Position numbers and translations under genes: made by a program. The notes beneath the pieces are model-generated. The model saw nothing but the letters and a program-made list of their open reading frames with translations. It ran no database searches and was not told the DNA's origin. DNA of 64,000 nt. Source: Pseudomonas cannabina. Its GTDB lineage: Bacteria > Pseudomonadota > Gammaproteobacteria > Pseudomonadales > Pseudomonadaceae. The DNA is taken from the NCBI RefSeq assembly GCF_900100365.1, contig NZ_FNKU01000001.1:5149501-5213500 (forward strand). Reading direction: 5' to 3'. Of this stretch, positions 9,146 through 20,095 are shown one piece after another. Position 1 is the first letter of the stretch. Each line of letters begins with the position of its first letter.

Positions 9146-10317
9146 GGCAGCAGTTCATCCCAGACAGGTACGGCCATTGGTGGCCTTGGTACATCCACCA
9201 GCGGTGCTTGCGGTGTCGGATGGATACCGTCTCTCGACAATTGCGACAGGACCCGGTCAGCGAAGTCCGGTGCCAGTGCCAGCTTGGTCGGCCAGCCGAT
9301 CATCAGGCGGTGCTGGCTGTCGAGAAAGGCGTTGTCCGGGCGCACCAGCCCCGATTGGGCTGGCTCGGCGCGATCCACGCGCAGGGTCGCCCACTGCGCC
9401 TGGCTCAGGTCGACCCACGGCAGCAGGGCTTCGAGCTCCTTGCGGGCGACGGCAATCTGCGCATCCGGCTCGCGCGCCACGCCATCGGCTTCGGCCAGGT
9501 CGCCACCCAAGTACCACACCCACTGGCCATCAGCGGCTGGATGCGTGGTCACCGTGATGCGCGGCTTCGGCCCGCCGCCCAGGCAGTGGGCGAACAATGG
9601 TTTCAGGGTCGGTCCTTTGACCAATACCATGTGCAGCGGGCGGCGCTGCATCTGCGGTTGTGAAACGCCAAGCGCGTTCAGCAGGTCGGCATTGCCGCCG
9701 CCCGCGCTGAGCACGATACGCTGGGCATGGATATCGCGGCCGTCGACGCGTAGACCGATCAGCTCATTCGCTTCGTAAAGCGGCTCGATTTCCTGCCCGG
9801 CCAGCAGGCTGTCGCCGGCCAGTTCTGCGAGGCGCTCGATCAGGCTTGGCACGTCGACCACCAGTTCAGCCAATCGATAGACCTTGCCTTTGAATTTCGG
9901 GTTTTGCAGGGCGGGTGGCAGCTGCTCGCCCTTGACCTGATCCACGCGACCGCGCACCGCCTTGCTGGCGAAAAAACTGGTCAGATTCCCGGCGATAGTG
10001 CCCGGCGACCACAGGTAATGGGCTTCGGACAGCAGGTGCACGCCGGACAGGTCCAGCTCGCCCTTGCCGTCGAGTGCCTCACGCCAGCGACGCGGCATGT
10101 CGGCGATGGCCTCGGAGGCACCGGACAGCGCGCCATGCAGCGCGTACTTGGCGCCGCCGTGGATGATCCCCTGCGACTTGAGGCTCTGCCCGCCACCCAG
10201 GCTGGCGCGCTCTACCAGCACTGTTGAGAACCCTTGACGACGCAACCGGGCATTGAGCCAGAGACCGGCGACGCCAGCCCCGACAATCAGCACGTCAGTG
10301 GAAATAACCGATGGCAT
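9142..10317 (-). CDS. FAD-dependent oxidoreductase (DAO family)
   Basis: A 391-aa flavoprotein with the N-terminal Rossmann FAD motif DVLIVGAGVAGLWLNARLRRQG and a downstream FAD-contact segment (IVLSAGGGNADLLNALG). It resembles the D-amino-acid dehydrogenase/glycerol-3-phosphate oxidase superfamily. The start at 10317 (MPSVISTDVLIVGAG) is preferred over an in-frame codon six residues upstream because it places the GxGxxG motif at the usual distance. It is coupled by a 4-base overlap to the aldo/keto reductase gene, suggesting they act on the same unknown metabolite. A member of this set is found next to waaA in other pseudomonads. Confidence 0.88.
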   Translation of the reverse strand: MPSVISTDVLIVGAGVAGLWLNARLRRQGFSTVLVERASLGGGQSLKSQGIIHGGAKYALHGALSGASEAIADMPRRWREALDGKGELDLSGVHLLSEAHYLWSPGTIAGNLTSFFASKAVRGRVDQVKGEQLPPALQNPKFKGKVYRLAELVVDVPSLIERLAELAGDSLLAGQEIEPLYEANELIGLRVDGRDIHAQRIVLSAGGGNADLLNALGVSQPQMQRRPLHMVLVKGPTLKPLFAHCLGGGPKPRITVTTHPAADGQWVWYLGGDLAEADGVAREPDAQIAVARKELEALLPWVDLSQAQWATLRVDRAEPAQSGLVRPDNAFLDSQHRLMIGWPTKLALAPDFADRVLSQLSRDGIHPTPQAPLVDVPRPPMAVPVWDELLP

Positions 10318-10365
10318 GAGCACCTCAGTGAGCAAAAAGTACCAGCATTATAAGGGATCAGGTTT

Positions 10366-10698
10366 TCAATGCCCGGCGGTTTTCGAGAACAGCTGAATGA
10401 CCGCCACACCGGCCACAATCATCCCCATGCCCAGCAGCGCAGGCAGGTCGAGTTTCTGGCCGTAGATAAAGAACGCCGCGATGCTCACCATGACGATGCC
10501 CATGCCTGACCAGATGGCGTAGGTGATGCCGACCGGAATCGTGCGCATCACCAGGATCAGCATCCAGAACGCAATCGCGTAGCCGGTGATCAGCAGTATC
10601 AGGGGCAGGGGTGTGCTGAATCCCTTGACGGCTTTCATGGACGTGGTAGCAATGACTTCCGCGCAAACGGCGATGGCCAGTAGATAGTAAGCGTTCAT
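10366..10698 (-). CDS. small multidrug resistance (SMR) family efflux protein, EmrE-like
   Basis: A 110-aa protein with four membrane helices and almost no loops. Glu14 in AVCAEVIATTSMK is the proton/substrate-coupling residue of EmrE-type transporters. Other SMR hallmarks are YAIAFWMLILVMRTIPVGITYAIWSGMGIV and the C-terminal ALLGMGMIVAGVAVIQL. It probably works as a dual-topology dimer exporting cationic compounds in exchange for protons. The EmrE/QacE type is favoured over the SugE/Gdx type from the TYAIWSG(M/L)G segment. It precedes the FAD oxidoreductase gene on the same strand by 48 bp and is divergent from waaA. Confidence 0.92.
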   Translation of the reverse strand: MNAYYLLAIAVCAEVIATTSMKAVKGFSTPLPLILLITGYAIAFWMLILVMRTIPVGITYAIWSGMGIVMVSIAAFFIYGQKLDLPALLGMGMIVAGVAVIQLFSKTAGH

Positions 10699-10767
10699 GG
10701 TGCATTCCTTTTCGTCAGGCTGCGCATTCTAGCGACTTGTGATGGCGGGCTGATAAACTCCGCGCCC

Positions 10768-12048
10768 ATGAATAGAACTCTTTATACCGTGCTGTTTCAT
10801 CTCGGCCTGCCACTGGTCGCACTGCGTCTGTGGCTGCGGGCGCGCAAGGCTCCGGCGTACCGTCAGCGCATCGGCGAGCGCTTCGCCAGCGGCCTGCCCG
10901 CCATGCAGCGCGGCGGGATCTGGGTGCATGCGGTGTCGGTCGGCGAGAGCATTGCCGCCGCACCGATGATTCGTGCCCTGCTGGCGCAGTATCCGCAGTT
11001 GCCGATCACTGTGACTTGCATGACGCCCACAGGTTCGGAGCGAATCAAGGCGATGTTCGCCAGCGAGCCGCGCATTCAGCACTGTTACCTGCCGTATGAC
11101 CTGCCTTGGGCGGCAGGGCGTTTTCTTGATCATGTGCAGCCGCGGCTGGGCGTCATTATGGAAACCGAGTTGTGGCCCAATCACATTCATCAATGTGCGA
11201 AACGCGGAATCCCCGTAGTGCTGGCCAATGCGCGGCTGTCGGAACGTTCTGCACGAGGCTATGCACGTTTCGCGAAGCTGACGCGGCCGATGCTGGCGGA
11301 AATGGCCTGGTTCGCGGTGCAGACCGAAGCCGAAGCGCAGCGCTTCCGCGAGCTGGGTGCGCGTCCCGAGTGCGTTGCGGTGACCGGCTCGATCAAGTTC
11401 GACCTGAGCGTCGACCCGCACCTGCTGGAGCGCGCTGCGCAACTGCGCGAGCAATGGCAGGCGACGCAGCGCCCGGTGTGGATCGCTGCGAGTACCCACG
11501 CAGGCGAAGACGAAATCGTACTGGCTGCGCATCGCACTCTGCTGGCAGCCCGTCCCGACGCGCTGTTGATTCTGGTGCCGCGTCATCCTGAACGTTTCGA
11601 CAGCGTGCATGCACTGTGTCAGCAGCAGGGCTTTGCAACGGTTCGCCGTTCCGCTGCCCAGCCCGTCACACCGGAGGTTTCGGTGCTGCTGGGCGATACC
11701 ATGGGCGAGTTGCTGTTCCTCTATGCACTGGTCGACATCGCCTTCGTCGGCGGCAGCCTGGTGCCCAATGGCGGGCACAACCTGCTGGAGCCCGCGGCGC
11801 TGGCCAAACCTGTATTGAGCGGCCCGCACCTGTTCAACTTCCTCGAGATCGCTGCAATGCTGCGCAATGCTGGCGCATTGCAGGAAATCAGCGATGCCAC
11901 TGCACTAGCCGCCGCCGTCCAGCGCCTGATCGACCAGCCACAGCAGGCCCGCAGCATGGCCGATGCCGGGCTGGCAGTGATGAAGGCCAATCAGGGAGCT
12001 TTGCAGCGCTTGCTGGACGGGATCGGGCAGTTGATGGGCAAGCGCTGA
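10768..12048 (+). CDS. waaA: 3-deoxy-D-manno-octulosonic acid (Kdo) transferase
   Basis: A 426-aa inner-membrane-associated GT-B glycosyltransferase that adds Kdo to lipid IVA, the first step of the LPS inner core. The N-terminal hydrophobic anchor (LYTVLFHLGLPLVALRLWL) is followed by the acceptor-domain motif IWVHAVSVGES, with Glu60 as the expected catalytic base. The C-terminal nucleotide-sugar domain has AFVGGSLVPNGGHNLLEPAAL. The length matches KdtA/WaaA. The ATG at 10768 is separated by 69 bp from the divergent SMR gene, where both promoters must lie. The downstream 323 bp to tolC carry a REP pair and a palindrome. Confidence 0.97.
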   Translation: MNRTLYTVLFHLGLPLVALRLWLRARKAPAYRQRIGERFASGLPAMQRGGIWVHAVSVGESIAAAPMIRALLAQYPQLPITVTCMTPTGSERIKAMFASEPRIQHCYLPYDLPWAAGRFLDHVQPRLGVIMETELWPNHIHQCAKRGIPVVLANARLSERSARGYARFAKLTRPMLAEMAWFAVQTEAEAQRFRELGARPECVAVTGSIKFDLSVDPHLLERAAQLREQWQATQRPVWIAASTHAGEDEIVLAAHRTLLAARPDALLILVPRHPERFDSVHALCQQQGFATVRRSAAQPVTPEVSVLLGDTMGELLFLYALVDIAFVGGSLVPNGGHNLLEPAALAKPVLSGPHLFNFLEIAAMLRNAGALQEISDATALAAAVQRLIDQPQQARSMADAGLAVMKANQGALQRLLDGIGQLMGKR

Positions 12049-12120
12049 ATCGCAGAGCACTCAGCGTTACACACAAGCCTTGCTCGCGATGAGGCCGGCA
12101 TATAGACGCGGCGCTAAACA

Positions 12121-12214
12121 TTGTGGGAGCGGACTTGTCCGCGAAGGGGCCAGTACATTCACAGAAGATTTATCGCTCACGGTATAGTTTTCGCGGACAA
12201 GTCCGCTCCCACAA
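12121..12214. repeat. REP/BIME-type inverted repeat pair
   Basis: Two perfect 25-nt arms face each other at 12121-12145 and 12190-12214. Each contains the Pseudomonas REP core GTGGGAGCGGACTTGTCCGC, separated by a 44-nt spacer. It lies in the 323-bp intergenic space between the convergent waaA and tolC genes, the typical location for REP elements. No coding potential is seen in this gap. Confidence 0.85.
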
Positions 12215-12335
12215 AAGTTGTGTGGAAATCTCGAATCGGTTTTTGATTCTGCCCTCCGGGTAGAAGCCTGTTTTTCGAGCTCATTGAGGTTTATGCAGGG
12301 CGCTGAGTACTCCTGCGGGGGAGGGACTGCCCTTC

Positions 12336-12352
12336 GTGATGCTCTGCATTAC
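12336..12352. repeat. short palindrome related to the 39.5-kb palindrome cluster
   Basis: GTGATGCTCTGCATTAC is an imperfect hairpin with a TCT loop. Its surroundings (GGGACTGCCCTTC before, AAGTCTC after) resemble the palindrome at 39563-39577 and its flanks (GGGAATGCCTTG before, AAATCTG after). This indicates one dispersed repeat family. It sits just before the stop of tolC and could also stop transcription, though no T-run follows. Confidence 0.5.
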
Positions 12353-12371
12353 AAGTCTCTAGTCAACAACC

Positions 12372-13811
12372 TCAGCGCTGCGCCGGCCGCTCGAAATTCT
12401 TCTGCGCTGCCGTCGCCAAATCCGGTGGCAGGAAGTCCTTGTCCGGGTTGTAGTCCGGTTTGAGGTAGCGGGACAGGTCTTGCAGGTCGCCCGGGTTCAA
12501 GGTGCCGGCGGCCTGCTTGAGGCGCAGGTTGTCGAGGATGTAGTCGTAGCGCGTGTTGTTGTAGTCACGCACCGAGGCATACAGCTGGCGTTGCGCATCG
12601 AGCACGTCGACGATGTTGCGGGTGCCGACCTGATAGCCGATTTCCGTGGCTTCCAGCGCACTCTGGTTGGAGATGATCGACTGCTTGCGCGCCTGCACCT
12701 GCTCCACATCGGTGTTCACCGCGCGGTGCAGGTTGCGGGTGTTTTCCACCACCTGACGGCGCAGGCTTTCGCGGCGCTGCTCGCTCTGGCTCAGCCGCGA
12801 ATAAGCTTCGCGCACCTGCGAGCTGGTCAGCCCGCCGCTATAGATCGGGATGTTCAGCTGCACGCCAATGCTGCGCTGCTCGACGTCACCGCTGTAATTG
12901 CGACCGGTGTAATTGGGGTTGCTGAACCCCAGCGCATCGTTGTCGCCACGCTGGTAAGTCGCCACGGCATCGAGGGTCGGCGCATGCCCTGCCTTGCGCT
13001 GGCGCAGGGTTTCTTCGGCAGCGCTGACCGCATAGTTGCTGGCCAGCAAGTTGAGGTTCTGTTGCGCAGCGGTGTCGACCCAGGCCTTGGCGTCATTTGG
13101 TGTCGGTGCGAGCACCGGCAAGGTGTGCACGATGCCTTCGATGGAGTTGTATTCGCGATTGGTCAGCGTCACCAGTGCCTGAAAGGCATCGTCCACCTGA
13201 CGCTGGGCGAGCAGTCGGCTGGCACGCGAGGTGTCATAGCTGGCCTGGGCCTGCAGCACATCGGTCTTGTCCGACAGGCCGACATCGAAACGCTCTCTGG
13301 CCTGATCCAGCTGGCGTTTGAAGGCCGCTTCCTCGGCCTTGGTCGACGCCAGGTTGTCCTGCGCACGCAATACGCTGAAATAGCTTTGTGCCGATTGCAG
13401 AATCAGATTCTGTTCGGTGGCCGACAGCTCCAGCGCCGCCTGTTCGTTGACCGCCTCGGCGGCCTGCAACTGGAACCAGCGATCGGCACGAAAGATCGGC
13501 TGGCTCAAGGTTGCCTGGTACACCGTGCCGCTGCGGCTCGCCACGGCTCGGGGCTGATCAATGCTGGTGCGGGTGTCGGTGTTCTGGACGCTGCCGGAAA
13601 TATTCGGCAGCAGGCCGGCACGCGCCTGCGGCACAACTTCCTTGCGGGCATCGTAATCGGCGCGCGAGGCGGCAAGGTCGGCGTTGTTGTCCACCGCCTG
13701 CTGGTAGACATTCAGCAGGCCGGTCTTGATCGGCATTGGCAAGTCGGCTGCCCAGGTCAGCCCGCTGGACGCAAACGAAACAGCCACGACCCACGAAAGT
13801 TTGCGCAACAT
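12372..13811 (-). CDS. tolC: TolC family outer-membrane channel protein
   Basis: A 479-aa preprotein with an N-terminal Sec signal (MLRKLSWVVAVSFASSGLTWA, cleavage likely after TWA). Two outer-membrane-efflux repeats follow, rich in Ala/Gln/Leu helical segments (about residues 25-230 and 240-450), as in TolC. The protein forms the trimeric outer-membrane duct for type I secretion and RND/ABC efflux systems. Longer in-frame extensions upstream (to 14120) would cover the TPP riboswitch and the thiC leader, so they are rejected; 13811 places the signal peptide at the N-terminus. An in-frame ATG at 13829 is possible but less likely. It is divergent from thiC and convergent with waaA. Confidence 0.93.
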   Translation of the reverse strand: MLRKLSWVVAVSFASSGLTWAADLPMPIKTGLLNVYQQAVDNNADLAASRADYDARKEVVPQARAGLLPNISGSVQNTDTRTSIDQPRAVASRSGTVYQATLSQPIFRADRWFQLQAAEAVNEQAALELSATEQNLILQSAQSYFSVLRAQDNLASTKAEEAAFKRQLDQARERFDVGLSDKTDVLQAQASYDTSRASRLLAQRQVDDAFQALVTLTNREYNSIEGIVHTLPVLAPTPNDAKAWVDTAAQQNLNLLASNYAVSAAEETLRQRKAGHAPTLDAVATYQRGDNDALGFSNPNYTGRNYSGDVEQRSIGVQLNIPIYSGGLTSSQVREAYSRLSQSEQRRESLRRQVVENTRNLHRAVNTDVEQVQARKQSIISNQSALEATEIGYQVGTRNIVDVLDAQRQLYASVRDYNNTRYDYILDNLRLKQAAGTLNPGDLQDLSRYLKPDYNPDKDFLPPDLATAAQKNFERPAQR

Positions 13812-13937
13812 GAGGCATTCCCTGTTCATGAAGAAAGTAATCACGGTTTGCAGATAAACCGGGCTAGCGAGTGTAGAGCCAGACGCTTTTGGCAACAATC
13901 GTCGATTTGTGCCATTTATCGAGGTCTGTGCAAATAG

Positions 13938-16124
<2,187 letters not shown>

Positions 16125-16188
16125 AGAGCAACAGCCCACTCTGGGTTCAGAGTTGCACACAAGTCTGCTTTGATTCTGCCCGAAGGGC

Positions 16189-16531
16189 GTGGGAGCTTGC
16201 TCGCGAAGACGGACACACATCAGCATAAATCTTCGGCGGTCCTACGGGCCTCTTCGTGAGCAAGCTCACTCCCACATGGACACCGAATTACCTGGCTTTC
16301 GTGGCGAACTTGTTCGCGAAAGGGCCGTTACATCCGCTGAAGATGTATTGCCCGGAATATAGCTTTCGCGGACAAATCCGCTCCCACGCCCTGCGGGCAG
16401 AAGCACGGTTCAACTATCGCATAATCCCTTGTGGGAGTGAGTCGGGCGACGCTTCGCTTGCTCACGAATACGATAGTCCAGACGCCCTGTTTTTGGGTGC
16501 TGTACTGGCCTGTTCGCGAACAAGTTCGCAC
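16189..16531. repeat. cluster of REP elements between thiC and the cytX-like gene
   Basis: The 497-bp gap holds four or five REP-like units. Arms at 16189-16209 and 16251-16275 form one inverted pair (GTGGGAGCTTGCTCGCGAAGA facing GAGCAAGCTCACTCCCAC). A second pair spans about 16301-16387. Single units lie at 16431-16469 and 16512-16531. Several are followed by a shared GCGGGCAGAAGC tail, also seen in modified form near 12254. Nothing gene-like is visible in the gap. Confidence 0.75.
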
Positions 16532-16621
16532 GCCTTGCGGGCAGAAGCTTGCTCTGTGTCCGATTCTGAGCAGGCAGCGCTGCTGTAATCAGTTCATTAA
16601 CGTTCCACACGAGACCTATAC

Positions 16622-17911
16622 GTGAACACACCCGGCACCTACTCCCCCGACATCCCTATCCCCGCCAGCCAGCGGGTGTTCGGCGGGCGGGATCTGTTTT
16701 CCCTGTGGTTTTCCCTCGGCATCGGCCTGATGGTGCTGCAAACCGGGGCCTTGCTGGCGCCGGGGTTGGGCATGTCTGGCGCGATGCTGGCGATTTTTCT
16801 GGGCACACTAGTGGGCGTTTTGCTGCTCGCCAGCGTGGCGGTGATCGGCAGCGATACCGGCCTGTCGTCCATGGCCGCGCTCAAGCTCAGTCTGGGCAGT
16901 AAAGGCGCTTCGTTGCCTGCGGTGTTGAACCTGCTGCAACTGATCGGCTGGGGCTCGTTCGAGATTATTGTCATGCGCGATGCCGCCAGCCTGTTGGGCG
17001 CGCGGGCCTTTGCAGGCGGAAGTCTGTGGGCCAGTCCGCTGCTCTGGACATTGTTTTTCGGCGCACTTGCAACCTTGCTGGCAGTCAGCGGACCCTTGAC
17101 CTTCGTGCGCCGCTTCTTGCGCAAATGGGGTGTATGGATTCTGCTGGCGGCCTGCTTATGGCTGACCTGGAACCTGCTCGCCAAGGCTGATCTGACCACG
17201 CTGTGGGCAACATCCGGCGACGGTTCGATGCCGTTTGCCTCGGGTTTCGACATTGCCATCGCCATGCCGCTGTCCTGGCTACCATTGATCGCCGATTACT
17301 CGCGCTTCGGTCAGCGGGCAAAGAGTGTCTTCGGTGGCACTGCCGTCGGCTTTTTCATCGGTAACGTCTGGCTGATGAGCCTTGGCGTTGCCTACACCCT
17401 GGCGTTCGTGCCGAGCGGCGAGGTCAATGCTTTGCTGTTGGCGCTGGCTGGCGCAGGACTGGGGATTCCGCTGCTGCTGATTCTGCTGGATGAAACCGAA
17501 AACGCGTTTGCGGATATTCACTCGGCGGCGGTTTCCAGCGCACTGCTGACCCGCATCAAAGTCGAGCATCTGGCCTTGATCATTGGCGTCATCTGCACCC
17601 TGATCGCCTGTTTCGCGCCATTGGCGCAGTATCAGAACTTCCTGCTGCTGATCGGCTCGGTGTTTGCGCCGCTGTTCGGCGTGGTGCTGGTCGACCATTT
17701 CCTACTGCGCGGGCGCAGTGGTCAGGTCGCGGAGGGGGGCTTGCGCTGGATGAGCCTGCTGGCATGGCTGGGCGGCATCAGCACTTATCACCTGCTGGCC
17801 AACTTTTATCCGGAAGTGGGCGCAACACTGCCAGCGCTCATCGTCGCTGGCGTGTTGCAGCTGTCGATCGGCAGAGCGATCAACCGCGGCCGGGGAACAG
17901 TTCCGACTTGA
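16622..17911 (+). CDS. cytX: CytX-like hydroxymethylpyrimidine/cytosine permease (NCS1 family)
   Basis: A 429-aa inner-membrane transporter with about 12 hydrophobic segments and the NCS1 (purine-cytosine permease) pattern. Markers are the N-terminal FGGRDLFSLWFSLGIGLMVLQTGALLAPGLG and the mid-protein LPLIADYSRFGQRA motif. CytX members often sit beside thiamine genes and are inferred to import the thiamine precursor hydroxymethylpyrimidine. The position after thiC supports that here, though no second TPP riboswitch is seen in front of it. The ATG at 16622 starts MNTPGTYSPDIPIPASQRVFGG. Its 3' end overlaps the convergent lipoprotein gene by 32 bp. Confidence 0.82.
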   Translation: MNTPGTYSPDIPIPASQRVFGGRDLFSLWFSLGIGLMVLQTGALLAPGLGMSGAMLAIFLGTLVGVLLLASVAVIGSDTGLSSMAALKLSLGSKGASLPAVLNLLQLIGWGSFEIIVMRDAASLLGARAFAGGSLWASPLLWTLFFGALATLLAVSGPLTFVRRFLRKWGVWILLAACLWLTWNLLAKADLTTLWATSGDGSMPFASGFDIAIAMPLSWLPLIADYSRFGQRAKSVFGGTAVGFFIGNVWLMSLGVAYTLAFVPSGEVNALLLALAGAGLGIPLLLILLDETENAFADIHSAAVSSALLTRIKVEHLALIIGVICTLIACFAPLAQYQNFLLLIGSVFAPLFGVVLVDHFLLRGRSGQVAEGGLRWMSLLAWLGGISTYHLLANFYPEVGATLPALIVAGVLQLSIGRAINRGRGTVPT

Positions 17912-18626
17912 TGATGCCGTTGAGCTGCGGATAAGGAATCTTCAGCTCAATGTGGCCCATCGCGTAAGGCGCGATGGTTTCCACCGGGTACTTGAGAATC
18001 ACTGCGCCGTACGTCAGGGCGATATGCGGCGTGCGCTTGAAAGGCCAGGTTTTGATGAACTCGCTGTTCTCATTCATCTTGGTCGAGGCCAGCCAGCTCT
18101 GGTGAGCCAGTTGCGCCTTTTGCCAGAACTCGCTTTCCTTGCCCGGAATGATCATGTCAGCCAGGGTCAGGACTTTCTGTTGCTGACGTGAGTAGTTGAT
18201 GAAGGCGCGGCCGGGATTACCTTGCGCGCCGCCGTTGTCCAAGTAACTGGACAGCTCGACAACCACGATACCGTCATGCTGTTCGCGTACTTTTGCTTGC
18301 AGGTAACTGGCGTTGCGACCCTGCGCCTGGCTCAGGAACTGCTCCTGATAGGCTTTCACGGACGGCGGTGCCGACGCGCTGGTTTCACCAACGGTCAATT
18401 GCAGCAGAGTCTTCTGGACGATGGCGTCCAGACGTGGCTCGTCGGGAAAATGCACGGTATCGACGTTCACCAGCGGGCAGTCGACGGTGGTGCAGCCCGG
18501 CTTGATCAGCTCGGAAGCATCGCGCTGGACTTGCAGCGGTGTGCGCATGTTGGGCGTGAAGAGGCTTTGGCAGGCGCCGAGCAACAGGGCCAGGCAAGCC
18601 AGTGAAGTGATCCTCAATAACGACAT
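17880..18626 (-). CDS. lipoprotein with DUF3298/RsiV-like domain
   Basis: A 248-aa preprotein with a lipoprotein signal peptide, MSLLRITSLACLALLLGACQS, and the lipid-attached Cys at position 19 (lipobox LGAC). The mature part resembles DUF3298/RsiV-type domains: conserved YLDNGGAQGNPGRAFINYSRQQQKVLTLADMI, then PHIALTYGAVILKYPVETIAPYAMG near the C-terminus. The start at 18626 is set by the signal peptide; an upstream in-frame start at 18695 would bury it. It is expected in the periplasm, attached to a membrane; the function is unknown. It is convergent with the cytX-like gene and divergent from nudF. Confidence 0.85.
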   Translation of the reverse strand: MSLLRITSLACLALLLGACQSLFTPNMRTPLQVQRDASELIKPGCTTVDCPLVNVDTVHFPDEPRLDAIVQKTLLQLTVGETSASAPPSVKAYQEQFLSQAQGRNASYLQAKVREQHDGIVVVELSSYLDNGGAQGNPGRAFINYSRQQQKVLTLADMIIPGKESEFWQKAQLAHQSWLASTKMNENSEFIKTWPFKRTPHIALTYGAVILKYPVETIAPYAMGHIELKIPYPQLNGIIKSELFPGRG

Positions 18627-18834
18627 GTTGATCCTTGGCAGTGTCAAAAAAGGCGGTTGCGTTGTGCGTGTGCAGGCCAGTTGGACTGTCGACAACGACT
18701 TCGGTTCGATAGATGGCAGATTAGAATTGTTTTAAGTCCCGGCCGTCTACCCTGCATGTTCAAGGGGGCTGCATCCGACCGTCGATGCGCGTTAGGATGG
18801 CCCGATGTTCAAATTGGCGGCAAGCGAGAATTCC

Positions 18835-19452
18835 ATGACCCAGAACACACGAACTGCACCCACAGCGTTTGAAACAATCAGCCGTGAAAACTGCTTCAAG
18901 GGCTTCTATAAGCTGGACAAGCTGCATGTGCGCCACGAGCTGTTCGCCGGGGGCATGAGCAAGGAAATCAGTCGCGAATTGTTCGTTCGTCACGATGCCG
19001 TCTGCGTACTGCCTTACGACGCCAAGCGTGATGAGGTGGTGCTGATCGAGCAGTTCCGCGTCGGTGCCATGAAAAAAACCGACAACCCGTGGTTGATCGA
19101 ACTGGTTGCCGGCCTCATTGACAAGGATGAACAGCCGGAAGAAGTTGCTCATCGCGAGGCAGAAGAGGAAGCTGGGCTTGTGTTCGATGCGCTGTGGCCG
19201 ATCACCAAATACTTCCCTTCGCCGGGCGGCAGTGATGAGTTCGTTCACCTGTACATGGGGCGTTGCAGTAGTGAAGGGGCGGGTGGTTTGCATGGCCTTG
19301 AAGCGGAAGGCGAAGACATCCGTGTGACGGTCTGGTCGTTCGATGATGCGATGGATGCAGTCAAGGACGGGAGAATCAAAAACGCTTCAACGATTATCGC
19401 CTTGCAATGGCTGGCGTTGAACCGCGCTGAAATAAGGGGGTTATGGTCGTGA
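18835..19452 (+). CDS. nudF: ADP-ribose pyrophosphatase, Nudix family
   Basis: A 205-aa Nudix hydrolase that splits ADP-ribose into AMP and ribose 5-phosphate. A perfect Nudix box is present: GLIDKDEQPEEVAHREAEEEAGL (G-x5-E-x7-REx2EExGL), near residues 93-115. The preceding ELVAGLI and following FPSPGGSDEFVHLYMG fit the ADPRase group. The start at 18835 (MTQNTRTAP) gives the typical length; an in-frame ATG at 18805 with an AGGA site is possible. It overlaps yqiB by 10 bases. It heads the conserved order nudF-yqiB-cpdA-yqiA-parE, which is broken after yqiB here. Confidence 0.93.
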   Translation: MTQNTRTAPTAFETISRENCFKGFYKLDKLHVRHELFAGGMSKEISRELFVRHDAVCVLPYDAKRDEVVLIEQFRVGAMKKTDNPWLIELVAGLIDKDEQPEEVAHREAEEEAGLVFDALWPITKYFPSPGGSDEFVHLYMGRCSSEGAGGLHGLEAEGEDIRVTVWSFDDAMDAVKDGRIKNASTIIALQWLALNRAEIRGLWS

Positions 19453-19895
19453 ATCTATTGCGCGAGCGCTACCGTGTCGATCTTGCCGGGCTGCAGGCTG
19501 CGTGTGAAGCCAACTACGCGCGCCTGATGCGCCTGCTGCCCGATATGCGTAACGAACAGCGTTCGCGCCGCGTCGCCGTGACCCAGGGCGACCAGATGCT
19601 GGGCGTGCTGGCCGTCGAAGTTCTGCTCGACTGCCCGTACACCACCACCCTGCAAGTCCGCCAGGAACACAGCCTGCCGTGGCTGCCGGTGCCGGTGCTT
19701 GAAGTACAGGTCTACCACGACGCACGCATGGCCGAAGTCATCGGTGCCGAACACGCGCGGCGCTTTCGCGGCATCTATCCCTACCCCAATGCCGATATGC
19801 ACCAACCGGATGAAAAAGCCCAACTCAATCTGTTTCTGGGCGAGTGGCTGAGTCATTGTCTGGCGTGTGGGCATGAGTTTGAAGCAGTGCGGTAG
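19443..19895 (+). CDS. yqiB: DUF1249 family protein (YqiB)
   Basis: A 150-aa soluble protein of the DUF1249/YqiB family, of unknown function. Recognisable segments are NYARLMRLLPDM, LEVQVYHDARMAEVI and YPYPNADMHQPDEKAQLNLFLGEWLSHCL. It starts at ATG 19443 inside the end of nudF (10-base overlap), so the two are coupled. In many gammaproteobacteria the next gene downstream is cpdA. Here cpdA lies 11.35 kb away, with the disrupted Rhs gene in between on the opposite strand. Confidence 0.9.
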   Translation: MVVNLLRERYRVDLAGLQAACEANYARLMRLLPDMRNEQRSRRVAVTQGDQMLGVLAVEVLLDCPYTTTLQVRQEHSLPWLPVPVLEVQVYHDARMAEVIGAEHARRFRGIYPYPNADMHQPDEKAQLNLFLGEWLSHCLACGHEFEAVR

Positions 19896-20095
19896 CACGC
19901 GTGCTAACCGCACTCTCTTCTTTCTGACGCCTCGTAAACGCTTATTTCAGGTCAAATTCATCGTCCGATCCAAATAGATCATCGGATTGACGTTTGGCCG
20001 AACTTGTGCCCGCACTTGCTCCGTGGGCGAATTCATCCTCAGCTACAGATGCACCTGTCCGTGTTTTGGTTACACTGACTCCGTTGAAGAATCGT

